A stretch of DNA of 64,000 nucleotides from positions 620,001-684,000 of the forward strand of contig NZ_FNOH01000001.1 in NCBI RefSeq assembly GCF_900106535.1. Reading direction: 5' to 3'. Below the pieces are notes generated by a model. That model had not been told where the DNA came from. It searched no databases and saw only the letters and a program-made list of their open reading frames with translations. Position numbers and translations under genes: made by a program. This document shows, piece by piece, positions 35,757 to 45,064 of this stretch. The stretch comes from Myxococcus xanthus (GTDB lineage Bacteria > Myxococcota > Myxococcia > Myxococcales > Myxococcaceae). Within the stretch, counting starts at the first letter, position 1. The number at the start of each line of letters is the position of its first letter.

Positions 35757-37346
35757 GTGAGACGCATCATCTGTCCCGGGCGGAATTGCTGGACGGTGGA
35801 GGAGGCGAGCGACGCGGGCGTACTGGTGGACGCGCGCGACTACTACCGGGAGCTGTACCGGGCCGCGCAGAAGGCCCGTCGTTACATCGCGATGACCGGC
35901 TGGCAGTTCGACAGCGACGTGGCGCTGCTGAGAGGCGAGGACCTTCGCGAGGCGCGCGGCGAGTCACGGCTGCTGCCGATGCTGGACGAGCTGTGCCGGG
36001 CCAACCCGGAGCTGCGCGTCTACGTGCTGGCGTGGGACTTCAGCCTGCTGCTCGCCATGGAGCGCGAGTGGATGCAGCGGCTCATCTTCAATTGGACGGC
36101 GAACGGGCAGGTGTGCTTCCGCTTCGACGCCTCCAGTCCGTTGTATGGCGCGCATCACCAGAAGCTGGTCGTCATCGACGGCGCGGTGGCTTTCTCCGGC
36201 GGCATGGATGTCTGTGATTGCCGGTGGGATGACCGGGAACACCGGGTGCACTCGGAGCTGCGCTGTGACAGTGGGAGGGATCCGCACGGCCCCTACCATG
36301 ACGTGCAGTCCGTGCTGACGGGGCCGGTGGTGGACCGCCTGGCGGAGTTGTTCGAGGCGCGCTGGGCGCACTCGGGCGGCGGTGAGCTGCGGCTGCCCAG
36401 GGTGTCTCGGGATGACGTGGACTTCACGCCGAGCCTGCCAGCGCCGCTGGGGCCGGTGGCCATCAGCCGCACCTTCGGCAAGACGCTCCTCCCGCCGCAG
36501 CCCCCGGTGCAGGAGGTGGCCATGCTGTATCTGGACGCCATCGCTTCGGCCGAGCGCTTCATCTACATCGAAAACCAGTACTTCTCCTCGCGGGCCATCT
36601 TCCAGGCGCTGGTGAAACGCATGCGGTCCTCCTGGCGGGGACGGCTGCAGATTGTCCTGGTGCTGCCGCGGCAGCCGGAGGCGCTGCGCGAACAGTTGGC
36701 CATGGGCATCGCCCAGGTGCGGCTGCTGCGCACGCTGGAGCGCGTGGCGCACGAGACGGGACATGCCTTTGGCGTGTACTGCTCCGCGGGGCACGACGCG
36801 CGCACCGGCGAGGACATCTACACGTACATCCACTCGAAGGTGATGGTGGTGGATGACCGCTTCCTCACGCTGGGCTCCGCGAACACCACCAACCGCAGCC
36901 TCGGGTTGGATTCGGAGCTGAACCTGAGCTGGGAGGCGGAGGCGCCGAACGACGCGACGACGCGCGCCATCCGCCGCATCCGCGTGTCGCTGATGGCTGA
37001 GCACGCGGGGCTGGAGGGCCTGGCGGCCCTGCGCCTGCTGGCGGCCGCGGACAGCGGACTGGTGGAGTGGCTGGACGACGTGGCTGTCATGGGGCTGCGG
37101 CGCCTGCGCGTCCACCCGATGTCGACGGTGTTCGACCAGAGTCCGCTGCTCAAGTCGCTGGAGCCCGAGGAGCTCATCATCGACCCGGAGCAGTCGGTGC
37201 TGGACGAGTCCCTCTTCGAGGCGCTCCACCGCGCCGAGGACGGGCTGTTCGCCTCCGGGGTCCGCTTGCTGTCGCGCTGGCTGGTGGGCACGGGCACCGA
37301 GCGCCCGCACCGCGCCATCCTTCCCTGCACGCAGGACGAAGGCTAG
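35757..37346 (+). CDS. phospholipase D family protein (cardiolipin synthase-like) with two HKD motifs
   Basis: A GTG at 35757 gives 529 residues (VRRIICPGRNCWTVEEASD). The two catalytic motifs are HHQKLVVIDGAVAFSGG (residues about 135-150) and HSKVMVVDDRFLTLGSANTT (about 360-380). Each has H-x-K-x4-D, so both half-sites are complete. Between them is YIENQYFSS, typical of PLD-superfamily transphosphatidylases. It may make or remodel phospholipids or act as a hydrolase. No signal peptide or membrane helix is evident, unlike classical Cls. Confidence 0.9.
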   Translation: MRRIICPGRNCWTVEEASDAGVLVDARDYYRELYRAAQKARRYIAMTGWQFDSDVALLRGEDLREARGESRLLPMLDELCRANPELRVYVLAWDFSLLLAMEREWMQRLIFNWTANGQVCFRFDASSPLYGAHHQKLVVIDGAVAFSGGMDVCDCRWDDREHRVHSELRCDSGRDPHGPYHDVQSVLTGPVVDRLAELFEARWAHSGGGELRLPRVSRDDVDFTPSLPAPLGPVAISRTFGKTLLPPQPPVQEVAMLYLDAIASAERFIYIENQYFSSRAIFQALVKRMRSSWRGRLQIVLVLPRQPEALREQLAMGIAQVRLLRTLERVAHETGHAFGVYCSAGHDARTGEDIYTYIHSKVMVVDDRFLTLGSANTTNRSLGLDSELNLSWEAEAPNDATTRAIRRIRVSLMAEHAGLEGLAALRLLAAADSGLVEWLDDVAVMGLRRLRVHPMSTVFDQSPLLKSLEPEELIIDPEQSVLDESLFEALHRAEDGLFASGVRLLSRWLVGTGTERPHRAILPCTQDEG

Positions 37347-37498
37347 CCGCGCGCGGAGGCAGGCGGCTACCAAGGGCCTGCCCGCCCGCCCGCCTTGGGA
37401 CGGGCCCGGGGGCACGGGCACGGCTGGCGGGTTGTCCCTGCCGCGCGGGACGCCACCTTGTCGAGAGCACAACTTCTCTCACGCAAGGGGGATTCACC

Positions 37499-37993
37499 AT
37501 GAAGCTTCCTCTCACGGCCGCAGTGGCGGCGCTGGCCTTCTGGGGTTGTTCGAGCAACTCGGCGAACACGCGCGCGGATGACAGTGCCATCGGTGGTTCG
37601 GGCACGGAGACGACGGCGCCCGAGTCCGTGGACACGTCTTCTGAATGGGATGACCGCAGCGCGGGTGAGGCCGCGGACGTGACGAAAAACGAGCGCCGGG
37701 ACAGGCAGGACGCGCCCACCGTCTACGACGGCGAGGCCACCGGTGGCAGTGGCCCCGGCATGGGCGCGGGCACCTCGGTGACGACGCCGGATGGCGAGAA
37801 GTACGACGTGCAGGACGGCCCGCTCCTGGGTGGCCAGCAGAGTGAAGAGGCCCGCAAGGATGGCGTGGGCGGCTCCGGCAACATCCAGCGCGAGCCGGTG
37901 GACGGCAAGTCCGACGTCAAGGAGCTCGACGCCAGCGACGTGGAGACGCGGGAAGTGGAAGCTGACGAGGTTGAAGTCGACGGCAACCGTTGA
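37499..37993 (+). CDS. acidic lipoprotein, function unknown
   Basis: ATG 37499 has AAGGGGG upstream. The signal (MKLPLTAAVAALAFWGC) ends in the lipobox F-W-G-C. The 147-residue mature part is rich in Asp, Glu, Gly and Thr with no predicted structure (IGGSGTETTAPESVDTSSE, repeated GGSG). Such low-complexity lipoproteins are common in Myxococcaceae; homologues would be hard to find. Confidence 0.7.
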   Translation: MKLPLTAAVAALAFWGCSSNSANTRADDSAIGGSGTETTAPESVDTSSEWDDRSAGEAADVTKNERRDRQDAPTVYDGEATGGSGPGMGAGTSVTTPDGEKYDVQDGPLLGGQQSEEARKDGVGGSGNIQREPVDGKSDVKELDASDVETREVEADEVEVDGNR

Positions 37994-38126
37994 CGTGGCG
38001 TGAAGGTCGCGCGTCGCCCGCTGGCGCCAGGCGGGGGCGCGTGTACCGACGGTCCGTAGTGGCACCCACACGCGGATGCAGTCACCTGCTTCGTCTCGCG
38101 CCATGGACAGGTAGAGTCGGGGGACG

Positions 38127-39539
38127 ATGACTGGCGCCCCCCTCTTCGCTCTTCTCGCCCTGGTGTCCACGCAGTACGACGGCAGCTCTACCGTGGAGGA
38201 GGTCTCTTCAGAGGAGGTCTCCTCGACATCGCGGAGGGAAGGTGCCCCCGTCTCCGCCGCGCGGCTGGATGAGCCCGCGCCTCCGGGCAGTGCCCACACG
38301 GGTGGCGTGGGCTTCGGCTTCAGCGGCCAGTTGGAGGTCGGTGGCCTGAGCCTTCCCTCAGGGCCTCGCGGCGGGGGGCAGGACTTCTTCGCGCGCATCT
38401 ACCCCTCGTTGGGGCTGACGCACGGGGAGACCTTCGTGCTGCGGCTGGGGGCGAACCTGCGGCTGCGGGTCGTGGACGAAGCGCCCACGACCACGGAGGA
38501 CTACAGCGGCGGCCTGCGCCGTGAGGACTGGGATGAGCTGAGTGACCTCGGGCAGGTGGTGCGCATGCTGCGCATCGGCCAGGAGGGTCGCCCCTTCTTC
38601 CTCCGCGTCGAGCCATTCTCCGAAGAGACGCTGGGCCGCGGCTATCTCGTGGGCCGCTACAGCAACGCGCTGGCGCCGGACTATCACCCCGCGGGTGGCT
38701 CGCTCACCTTCGTGAAGGGTGCGGTCCGCGCGGAGATTCTGGCCAGTGACGTGCTCGCCGCGCGCATCTTCGCGGGCGAGGCGCTGCTGGACATCGGCCG
38801 CATGGCCAGTGACGACGCCAATCGTTTCGACCGCTACCTCATCCGGCTGTCCGCGGCGCATGACGCGGGCCGCGCGGGTGGCACTTCGCCCGACCTCACC
38901 CTCGCGTCAGTGGGCGGAGACGTTGCCCTGTACAAGGGGGAGCGCCTGCGCGCGTGGGCCCTGCTGGGCGGCGGCGCGCGCTTCACGCGGGCCTACACGC
39001 CGTCCTTCGGCGGATTGCTGGGCGTGGCCTTGGAGGGACAGATGGCCAGTGGCACGCAGGTGAGCGTGACGGTCCAGGGCCGCAAGCAGGGGGGGCGCTT
39101 CCGCTTCGGCATGTTCGGTCCCGACTACGAGCTGGGCCGCTTCTCCGGTGTCGGTATGTCGGAGACGCCCATCGCGGACGAGGTGCTTCCGTCGGGCTTC
39201 GCTGGCTACGTGGAGCTGAGCGTCGCGAAGGGGAATCCCAACGAGCTGCTCCTGCTGGGCAGCGTGGCGGCGCAGTACTTCGGCTTTGGCAGGACGGACA
39301 CGGATGTGTCCGCTGGCTTCGAATTGCCGGGCGGCAGGACGCGGGCGTTGGGGCGCGTGGTGCTGACGGGCCTGGGGGACAGGCCGCGTTACTCGGCGGG
39401 CGTGGAGCTGCGCCAGCGCATCGTCAACCACGTCTATGCCTGGGGCTCCGGCGGAACCGTTCATTTTCCACAGCCGGACGGCACGCTCGTGCGAGGTGTC
39501 ACCGCGGGCGCCGGCGTCGGCGTGGACTTCCAGCGCTGA
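38127..39539 (+). CDS. exported beta-barrel-like protein
   Basis: The 470-residue product starts at ATG 38127 (MTGAPLFALLALVSTQYDG), a short hydrophobic lead with a following Ser/Glu-rich linker. From residue 55 it is a series of Gly- and aromatic-rich strands (GVGFGFSGQLEVGGL, GETFVLRLGANLRLRV, FAGYVELSVAKGN, YSAGVELRQRIVNHV). It ends GVGVDFQR. Alternating strands over 400 residues suggest an outer-membrane barrel. No close family recognised. Confidence 0.72.
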   Translation: MTGAPLFALLALVSTQYDGSSTVEEVSSEEVSSTSRREGAPVSAARLDEPAPPGSAHTGGVGFGFSGQLEVGGLSLPSGPRGGGQDFFARIYPSLGLTHGETFVLRLGANLRLRVVDEAPTTTEDYSGGLRREDWDELSDLGQVVRMLRIGQEGRPFFLRVEPFSEETLGRGYLVGRYSNALAPDYHPAGGSLTFVKGAVRAEILASDVLAARIFAGEALLDIGRMASDDANRFDRYLIRLSAAHDAGRAGGTSPDLTLASVGGDVALYKGERLRAWALLGGGARFTRAYTPSFGGLLGVALEGQMASGTQVSVTVQGRKQGGRFRFGMFGPDYELGRFSGVGMSETPIADEVLPSGFAGYVELSVAKGNPNELLLLGSVAAQYFGFGRTDTDVSAGFELPGGRTRALGRVVLTGLGDRPRYSAGVELRQRIVNHVYAWGSGGTVHFPQPDGTLVRGVTAGAGVGVDFQR

Positions 39540-40002
39540 ACGGCAGCGACTCGAGCGGCGAGTGGGTCTTCAGGGGCTTGCCGCCGCTGTCTTCTTGCCC
39601 GGCTTGACTGCGGCTGTCGTCAGTCGTGCCTTCCTCGTGACTACGTGTGTCGTCACGGGAAGGTCCATGAAGAAGCCGGTGGGAGAGCAGGACATGGGCC
39701 CGTGCGTACTCCTTCCGTGGGCCCGCCAACCGCCGTCTGGATAAACGACCCCGTGCGGCTCTCCGCCTCCCAGGACGCTGCGCAGTCATCTGTCGAGGTC
39801 GACTTGGAGTCGCCAATCACCAAAGGAAATGCGGACGGCTGGCTTGTTCGCAGCGGAATGCTGATTGTACCGAGCACCGGTGTGAGTCTTACCGCCCGGA
39901 GTGTCTCGGGCACTGGGGGGCGCACAAATTTGTAGAGTTCCTCGGGGAGTAATAGGGTGCCCCCCTCTTCTCTGAACCGAGACTGACGCTCAAATCTTCG
40001 TC
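39540..40002. other. intergenic, with one candidate small minus-strand gene
   Basis: This 463-base gap lies between the barrel gene and the LuxR gene. It holds the candidate 41-codon frame listed separately (39570-39695). The rest has lower GC toward the LuxR start and no clear structure. Confidence 0.4.
39570..39695 (-). CDS. candidate 41-residue protein with Lys-rich tail
   Basis: The minus frame from ATG 39695 encodes MSCSPTGFFMDLPVTTHVV and a basic tail RKARLTTAAVKPGKKTAAASP ending at TGA 39570. The C-terminal Lys/Ala/Pro composition resembles histone-like or ribosome-associated tails. AAGGAG lies 13 bases upstream, too far for an ideal ribosome site. It could be a small gene or the tail of a decayed one. 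Confidence 0.28.
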   Translation of the reverse strand: MSCSPTGFFMDLPVTTHVVTRKARLTTAAVKPGKKTAAASP

Positions 40003-40875
40003 TTGAATCACGTCCCAATTTCTATCATCAAGGCTGGGCTGCACGTCTCCGAACGCCATGGAATCCCTCGCGCGACGCTCCTGGGCAGGCCGTCCGTCGA
40101 GGAGCGCGAGCTGACCGGACCGCTTCGTAGAATCAGTTGGGATTCCTTCTGCGAATTCAATGACCGGATCGAACACGCATGGAGCTCGCTGGGGGGCGTC
40201 GAGCAGTTTGCCCTGGCGGTGAACGAGCAAGTCCCCGAGATATTGGCGGTGGCCCGAAGGGTCCTTTCGCCTCTTCAGCTCCTCCGGTTGGTGATCTCCG
40301 TCGGGAGCTGGGCGCATCCTCGGATAACGGTCCGGAGCAAGCTTCTCGGGCCGGAGCGGCTCCAACTCGAACTGTCGCTGCCGGAGGATTGGCGTGATTC
40401 GCCGGCGTTCTTCCGCATCAGCGGCGCCTCGCTCGCGAACACGCCACGGCTCATTGGCCTGCCCCGGGCTCAGGTGGAGATGGAGCTCGTGCCGCATCGA
40501 GCCGTGTATCGGTTCCAGCTCCCACCCTCTCGAACGGCCTTCTCTCTCGGGAGTGAAGTGGCCAGCCATGCCCACCTGCTGATGCTGGAGCGAATCTCCC
40601 ATCTCCAGGCGGAGGTCAGCGTACTCCTGAGAACGCCGCGAGGCGGGAGCTCCACGGGGGCTCGCAGGCGGTTCCTTGCCTGGCGCGGGGCGCTCACGGC
40701 CCGCCAGACCGAGGTCCTGGAATTGGTCGCTCAGGGAATCTCGAACCGGGAAATCGCGAACCGCCTCCGGTGCGCCGAGCGCACGGTGGAGGTGCACATC
40801 ACGGACATCCTCAAGAAGTCTGGCAATCAGAGCCGAGCCCAGTTGATCGCCGCGTTCTGGGGAGCGCTGGGCTGA
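40003..40875 (+). CDS. LuxR-type transcriptional regulator
   Basis: The start is TTG 40003 (LNHVPISIIKAGLHVSERHG); no better start lies near. Of 290 residues the C-terminal 60 are a LuxR helix-turn-helix: ALTARQTEVLELVAQG, then SNREIANRLRCAERTVEVHI and the end of the recognition helix. The N-terminal 200 residues are alpha/beta with no known ligand domain; EFNDRIEHAWSSLGG and PEILAVARRVLSPLQLL resemble the N-terminal halves of bacterial arabinose-type or OruR-type sensors. Codon bias is weaker here than in neighbours, which suggests acquisition. Its target may be the following lipoprotein gene. Confidence 0.8.
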   Translation: MNHVPISIIKAGLHVSERHGIPRATLLGRPSVEERELTGPLRRISWDSFCEFNDRIEHAWSSLGGVEQFALAVNEQVPEILAVARRVLSPLQLLRLVISVGSWAHPRITVRSKLLGPERLQLELSLPEDWRDSPAFFRISGASLANTPRLIGLPRAQVEMELVPHRAVYRFQLPPSRTAFSLGSEVASHAHLLMLERISHLQAEVSVLLRTPRGGSSTGARRRFLAWRGALTARQTEVLELVAQGISNREIANRLRCAERTVEVHITDILKKSGNQSRAQLIAAFWGALG

Positions 40876-41007
40876 GGGATTTACGCCTCGTGGAAAACCA
40901 CTAGCCGCCTTCATACGCTCCGCCTGGAAGGGCAGATAGGGCTTGAGTCCCTACGCAGCCCGCACCGATACGGATGCGCGCAATACTCACCCTTTGGAGG
41001 CAGTGCC

Positions 41008-42498
41008 GTGCGCGCTTCTCGTATGCGTTGTTTGTTATTGTCCCTCTTCGTTGCTGGCTGTGGCGCCGACTCTGGCAAGGGAGATGGTCCTCCCCCTCCC
41101 AGGCCCACGCCTACGGACTCCACCATCACCGTCGCGGGGAGCAAGAATACTCTCGCTGTCAATGAGGTGCTCGTGTTGACCGCCTCGGGGCGGGACAGCA
41201 GTGGCCAGCCGGTGGTGCTCGACGACGTCATCTGGAGTTCGAGCGAAGCCTCCGTCGTACGTGTGGAGCGGGACGGGACGGTGACGGGAATGGGGGCTGG
41301 GACTGCGACGGTCACCGCCGCGTCGGGGAACAAGAGCGGGAACCTGACGCTAACGGTTCGGGGGGCCATTCACCGAAACGGAAGCATCTTGACCAGCGAG
41401 ACGTGGCGCGAGGTGGACAACCCGCATATCGTCCTTGATGACATTGTCGTTGCGGGGCCCGGCACCCCGGTGCTCACCATCGAAGCGGGGAGCATCATTC
41501 GCCTCGAGCATGGCGCATCAATCGAGATTGGCTACGGCGGCGAGGGCGGGACGCTCCGGGTTCAGGGGACAGCGGAGAAGCCGGTGACTTTCACCACGAA
41601 TGCCGCCTCGCCGGCTCCGGGCCAGTGGCAGGGCCTGTACTTGTTGGAAGGGACCACCTCCAGCAACATCTCCCACGCCGTCGTTGAGTACTGTGGTTCG
41701 AATTCGGGCTACGGCGCCGCGAACGATGCCTGCATCATCGTGAGTGGAAGCACCGTGCGTCCCAACTTTCAGGACGTGACGATTCAGCACAGCGCGTCCC
41801 AGGGCATCACGTTCATGTACGAAGGTGCCTTCGGCTCGAACTCGAGGGGGCTGACGGTCACGGACGTGGCGACTTCCCCCATCTCCATGGGAGTCAACCA
41901 ACTCGGAAGCCTCCCGGGGGACAGCGTCTTCAAGACCAACGGACGCAACGTCATCCGGTCGCCCGGTGGGCAGGTGGACCGCTCGCAGACCTGGGTCAAC
42001 GTTGGCGTCCCCTACGTCATGGAGGACTCCGTCTATGTCGATGGCGCAACCACTCCGACGCTGACGTTGAGCCCGGGAGTCACGCTGCGCTTCGGTCGCC
42101 TGAGCTACTTCGAGATCGGCACGGGAGAGGGTGGCAACCTGCGTGCCGAGGGAACGGCCGAGGCCCCCATCACGCTGACGGCCGACGCGGAGTTCCCCAT
42201 GTCTGGCCATTGGCAGGGCCTTGCGTTCGGCGAGATGGCGACGGCCGCCAGCAAGCTGACGCAGGCCGTGGTCGAGTACGGTGGCGCGCCCGCGAGCGAT
42301 GGGAACCCAAACGCGAACGTCAGGGTCATTGTTGACAAGGGGCCCATCATTACCCAGACCACGCTTCGTCACTCCATGGGGTGTGGAATCACTCGCGCGA
42401 CGACCCCCAACTATGACACCTTCACCACGGATTTCACCGCGCCGAGCTTGGGGAACGTGTTCTCTGATAACTCAGGTTCCGCGCAGTGCGGCCCTTGA
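41008..42498 (+). CDS. lipoprotein with bacterial Ig-like (BIG2) domain and right-handed parallel-helix-like region
   Basis: The GTG at 41008 has GGAGG seven bases before it. The signal MRASRMRCLLLSLFVAGC ends in lipobox V-A-G-C. Residues 38-115 are a BIG2 domain (SKNTLAVNEVLVLTASG, VWSSSEASVVRVERDGTVTG with I for the first V). Residues 120-495 contain two copies of a region with TLTIEAGSIIRLEHGASIEIG and GNLRAEGTAEAPITLTADAE, repeated GTAE-P-ITFT elements and WQGLYLLEG / WQGLAFGE, as in beta-helix surface proteins. It is likely exposed on the outer membrane. Role unknown. Confidence 0.78.
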   Translation: MRASRMRCLLLSLFVAGCGADSGKGDGPPPPRPTPTDSTITVAGSKNTLAVNEVLVLTASGRDSSGQPVVLDDVIWSSSEASVVRVERDGTVTGMGAGTATVTAASGNKSGNLTLTVRGAIHRNGSILTSETWREVDNPHIVLDDIVVAGPGTPVLTIEAGSIIRLEHGASIEIGYGGEGGTLRVQGTAEKPVTFTTNAASPAPGQWQGLYLLEGTTSSNISHAVVEYCGSNSGYGAANDACIIVSGSTVRPNFQDVTIQHSASQGITFMYEGAFGSNSRGLTVTDVATSPISMGVNQLGSLPGDSVFKTNGRNVIRSPGGQVDRSQTWVNVGVPYVMEDSVYVDGATTPTLTLSPGVTLRFGRLSYFEIGTGEGGNLRAEGTAEAPITLTADAEFPMSGHWQGLAFGEMATAASKLTQAVVEYGGAPASDGNPNANVRVIVDKGPIITQTTLRHSMGCGITRATTPNYDTFTTDFTAPSLGNVFSDNSGSAQCGP

Positions 42499-42512
42499 GC
42501 CCTGATGCGTGA

Positions 42513-42827
42513 GGTGGGACCTGGACCGTCCCCTCATTTGAATCACACGAAGCCGAATGCTTCGCGGAAGACGGCCTGCTCGCGGATGCGTTCGGCGAAC
42601 TTCTACATGAGGGGGCGGCGCCACTTCTCTCGCATGTTGGCGAGGGCGCTGGAGTTGCCCCCGCAGGGTGGGTCCTCGATACCTCCCGCCGGGATGGCAG
42701 GCCGCGCCCTCGCACTTCGAGGCGAAGGCGGATGCCGCTGCGAGTGTGGGCGGTGCTCGGTCCCGCGGGCACGGACCGCACGGGCAAGTGGCTCCGTGAA
42801 CTGCCGGGACTCGATACCCCGTGGTAG
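42513..42827 (+). pseudogene. gene remnant without a start codon
   Basis: Between two intact genes a plus frame is open from a TGA at 42510-42512 to TAG at 42825-42827 with no ATG or GTG in frame. It reads PSFESHEAECFAEDGLLADA, continues through FGELLHEGAAPLLSHVGEG with good coding composition, turns Arg-rich near residue 60 and recovers as TDRTGKWLRELPGLDTPW. It looks like the 3-prime part of a decayed gene with an internal frameshift. The parent family is not recognised. Confidence 0.35.
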
Positions 42828-42837
42828 ATGCTGATGC

Positions 42838-44007
42838 ATGGCTTCGACGCATGCTCAGGAAGGGGGTCGCTTCCTTCAAATGGGACAGACCCAGGACGCG
42901 GTGAAGAGCTTCCAGAAGGGGCTCTCCATTGCTCCGAATGACGTGGATTGCCTCCTGGGGCTGGTTCGAGTGCACCTGAGCACCGGCGCGGCGGCGGATG
43001 CGGAGGCCGCCGTGCTCCGCCTGCTGGAGGCGAAGCCGGACCACACGGAGGGGCAGGCGCACCTCGCCATGCTTCGCGCCCAGGCGGGCAATCCGGAGGC
43101 GCTGGAGTCCCTCAAGGCGTTGGCCGCCGCGCCCACCGCGGGCTACTTCGAGCGCTTCAACCTGGGCTCGCTGCTGTTCGAGCGCGGGGACCTGGCGGGA
43201 GCGCGCGCCGCCTTCGAGTCCGTGCTCCAGATTTCCCCCGGCAGCACCCACGTCCATTTCGAACTGGGGCGCATCCGCCTTCAGCAGAACGAGCCGGATG
43301 GCGCGGTGTCGCACTTCCTGCGGGCCGCCGAGGGCGCGCCACAGGAGGCCATGCCGCTGCTGATGCTGTCGCGGGCCCATGCCGCATGCGGCCAATTGGG
43401 GCTGGCCATCCAGGCCGCCACGCAGGCGCTGGAGAAGGCGCGGGGTGGGCTCCAGCGCGCGGTGCTGGAGGACCTCTTCAAACTGTACCTGTCCGCCGGC
43501 AGCTCGGATGGCGCCAAGCGCGTGGCTCAGGAGTTGCGCAAGCTGGACCCTTCCAGCATCACCTATCTCTACCTGCTCGGCCTGGCGACGATGAGCGCTG
43601 GCGCCTTCGCCGAGGCCAAGGACGTCTTCGCGGAGGTGCTACGGCAGGCGCCCGGAAGCTGGCAGGCCCAGCACGCGCTGGCGCAGATGCACCTCGCCCT
43701 GGGCGAGCGCGCCGAGGCGGTGAAGCTGCTGGAGGCGGCTGTGGCCACGGTGCCGACGGACCCCGGTCCCACCAACGACCTCGCGGTGGTGCTGATGCAG
43801 GACAACGAACACTCGCGGGTCGCGGCGTTGCTGGCGCCCGTGTTGGGCGCGCACCCGAATGACGCGGGCACGCACCTCAACATGGCCCTGGGGACCTTCC
43901 CCGCGGACAAGGAGCTCTCAGCGCGCCACGCGAAGCAGGCGCAGGCGCTGGGCGCCGAGGACGTGCGCGCGCGTGCCGAGCAGTTGTTGAAGCAGCTCGG
44001 CGCCTGA
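42838..44007 (+). CDS. tetratricopeptide-repeat protein
   Basis: The 389-residue protein starts at ATG 42838, 10 bases after the remnant. It consists of about ten degenerate TPR units of 34 residues, e.g. GRFLQMGQTQDAVKSFQKGL, NLGSLLFERGDLAGARAAFE, ELGRIRLQQNEPDGAVSHF and ALAQMHLALGERAEAVKLLE. No signal peptide or catalytic domain is present, so it is a cytosolic scaffold. Partners unknown. Confidence 0.88.
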   Translation: MASTHAQEGGRFLQMGQTQDAVKSFQKGLSIAPNDVDCLLGLVRVHLSTGAAADAEAAVLRLLEAKPDHTEGQAHLAMLRAQAGNPEALESLKALAAAPTAGYFERFNLGSLLFERGDLAGARAAFESVLQISPGSTHVHFELGRIRLQQNEPDGAVSHFLRAAEGAPQEAMPLLMLSRAHAACGQLGLAIQAATQALEKARGGLQRAVLEDLFKLYLSAGSSDGAKRVAQELRKLDPSSITYLYLLGLATMSAGAFAEAKDVFAEVLRQAPGSWQAQHALAQMHLALGERAEAVKLLEAAVATVPTDPGPTNDLAVVLMQDNEHSRVAALLAPVLGAHPNDAGTHLNMALGTFPADKELSARHAKQAQALGAEDVRARAEQLLKQLGA

Positions 44008-44025
44008 CGCACCGGCGGGAGGGCG

Positions 44026-44180
44026 TCAGCCCTCCTCGTGCGGCTCGGAGTACAGGCGCGGGAGGATGCGTTCGCGCGCGACGTTGACGGGCAGGCCGAT
44101 GCGCGTGGAACAGCGTGCCGAGCTCCGCTTCGAGCGCCGACGAAACAATGTGTCGGAGCGCAGCCCCTTTCTCAATCCGC
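44026..44180 (-). pseudogene. frameshifted gene remnant
   Basis: The minus strand ends in RLYSEPHEEG and a stop at 44026. The coding-like sequence jumps frame: RIEKGAALRHIVSSALEAEL in one frame, then GLPVNVARERILPRLYSEP in the next, about 70 bases apart. The two halves together look like the last 50 residues of an alpha-helical protein. The 5-prime part is gone, replaced by the short-chain dehydrogenase gene region. Family unknown. Confidence 0.3.
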
Positions 44181-44241
44181 TCACGGCTCCCAATTCATGG
44201 ACAGGTGCGGCACACCGCCGCGTCACCGGAAAGGATTGGAG

Positions 44242-45012
44242 ATGAGCACCTCGAAGAACATGCCCGTGGCTCTCATCACGGGGGGAAGCCGTGGACTGGG
44301 GCGGAACATGGCGCTCAAGCTGGCGGCCCGGGGCACCGGCATCATCCTGACGTACCGCACCGGCGCGGACGAAGCGGCGGCGGTCGTGAAGCAGATTGAA
44401 GCAGCAGGCGGCAAGGCGGTGGCGCTCCCGCTCGACGTGGGGGACACGCGGGGCTTCGGCGCCTTCGTGGAAGCGGTGCGGACGGAGCTGGGCCGTCACT
44501 TCGGGCGCGAGCGGCTGGACTTCCTGGTGAACAACGCGGGCATGGGCATCCAAGTCAGCTTCGCGGAGACGACCGAGGCCCAGTTCGACGCGCTGATGAA
44601 CGTCCACCTCAAGGGGACGTTCTTCCTCACGCAGCGGCTGTTGCCGGTGCTGGCGGATGGGGGGCGCATCCTGAACATCTCCTCCGGGCTCGCGCGCTTC
44701 ACCTTCCCTGGCCACGCCGCCTACGCGACCATGAAGGCGGGCGTGGAGGCGCTCACCCGGTACCTCGCGAAGGAGCTGGGGGCCCGGAGGATTTCCGTCA
44801 ACGTGCTCGCGCCGGGCGCGACCGCGACGGACTTCGGGGGCGGCGTCGTCCGTGACAACCCGGAGCTGAACAAGACGCTGGCCGCCCAGGTTGCGCTCGG
44901 CCGTGTGGGTCAGCCCGACGACATCGGGGATGCGGTCGCCATGCTGCTGTCGCCGGAGAGCGCGTGGGTGACGGGCCAGCGCATCGAGGCCTCGGGCGGG
45001 ATGATGCTCTGA
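44242..45012 (+). CDS. short-chain dehydrogenase/reductase
   Basis: ATG 44242 follows AAGGA. The 256-residue protein has the NAD(P) motif ITGGSRGLG (T-G-x-x-x-G-x-G) at residues 10-18, NNAGMG, the catalytic Ser in NISSG (147-148) and the Tyr/Lys pair in YATMK (161/165). It is a classical SDR. Arg after the first Gly pair and a Tyr-Arg at the end of the second strand (LTYRTG) suggest NADPH preference. The substrate is unknown; the length and insertions fit 3-oxoacyl-ACP reductase-like members. Confidence 0.92.
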   Translation: MSTSKNMPVALITGGSRGLGRNMALKLAARGTGIILTYRTGADEAAAVVKQIEAAGGKAVALPLDVGDTRGFGAFVEAVRTELGRHFGRERLDFLVNNAGMGIQVSFAETTEAQFDALMNVHLKGTFFLTQRLLPVLADGGRILNISSGLARFTFPGHAAYATMKAGVEALTRYLAKELGARRISVNVLAPGATATDFGGGVVRDNPELNKTLAAQVALGRVGQPDDIGDAVAMLLSPESAWVTGQRIEASGGMML

Positions 45013-45064
45013 CGGCGCGCGCTCCAGCGTCCTTGGGCAAGGCCGGAGCGCTGAAGGCCCGTGC

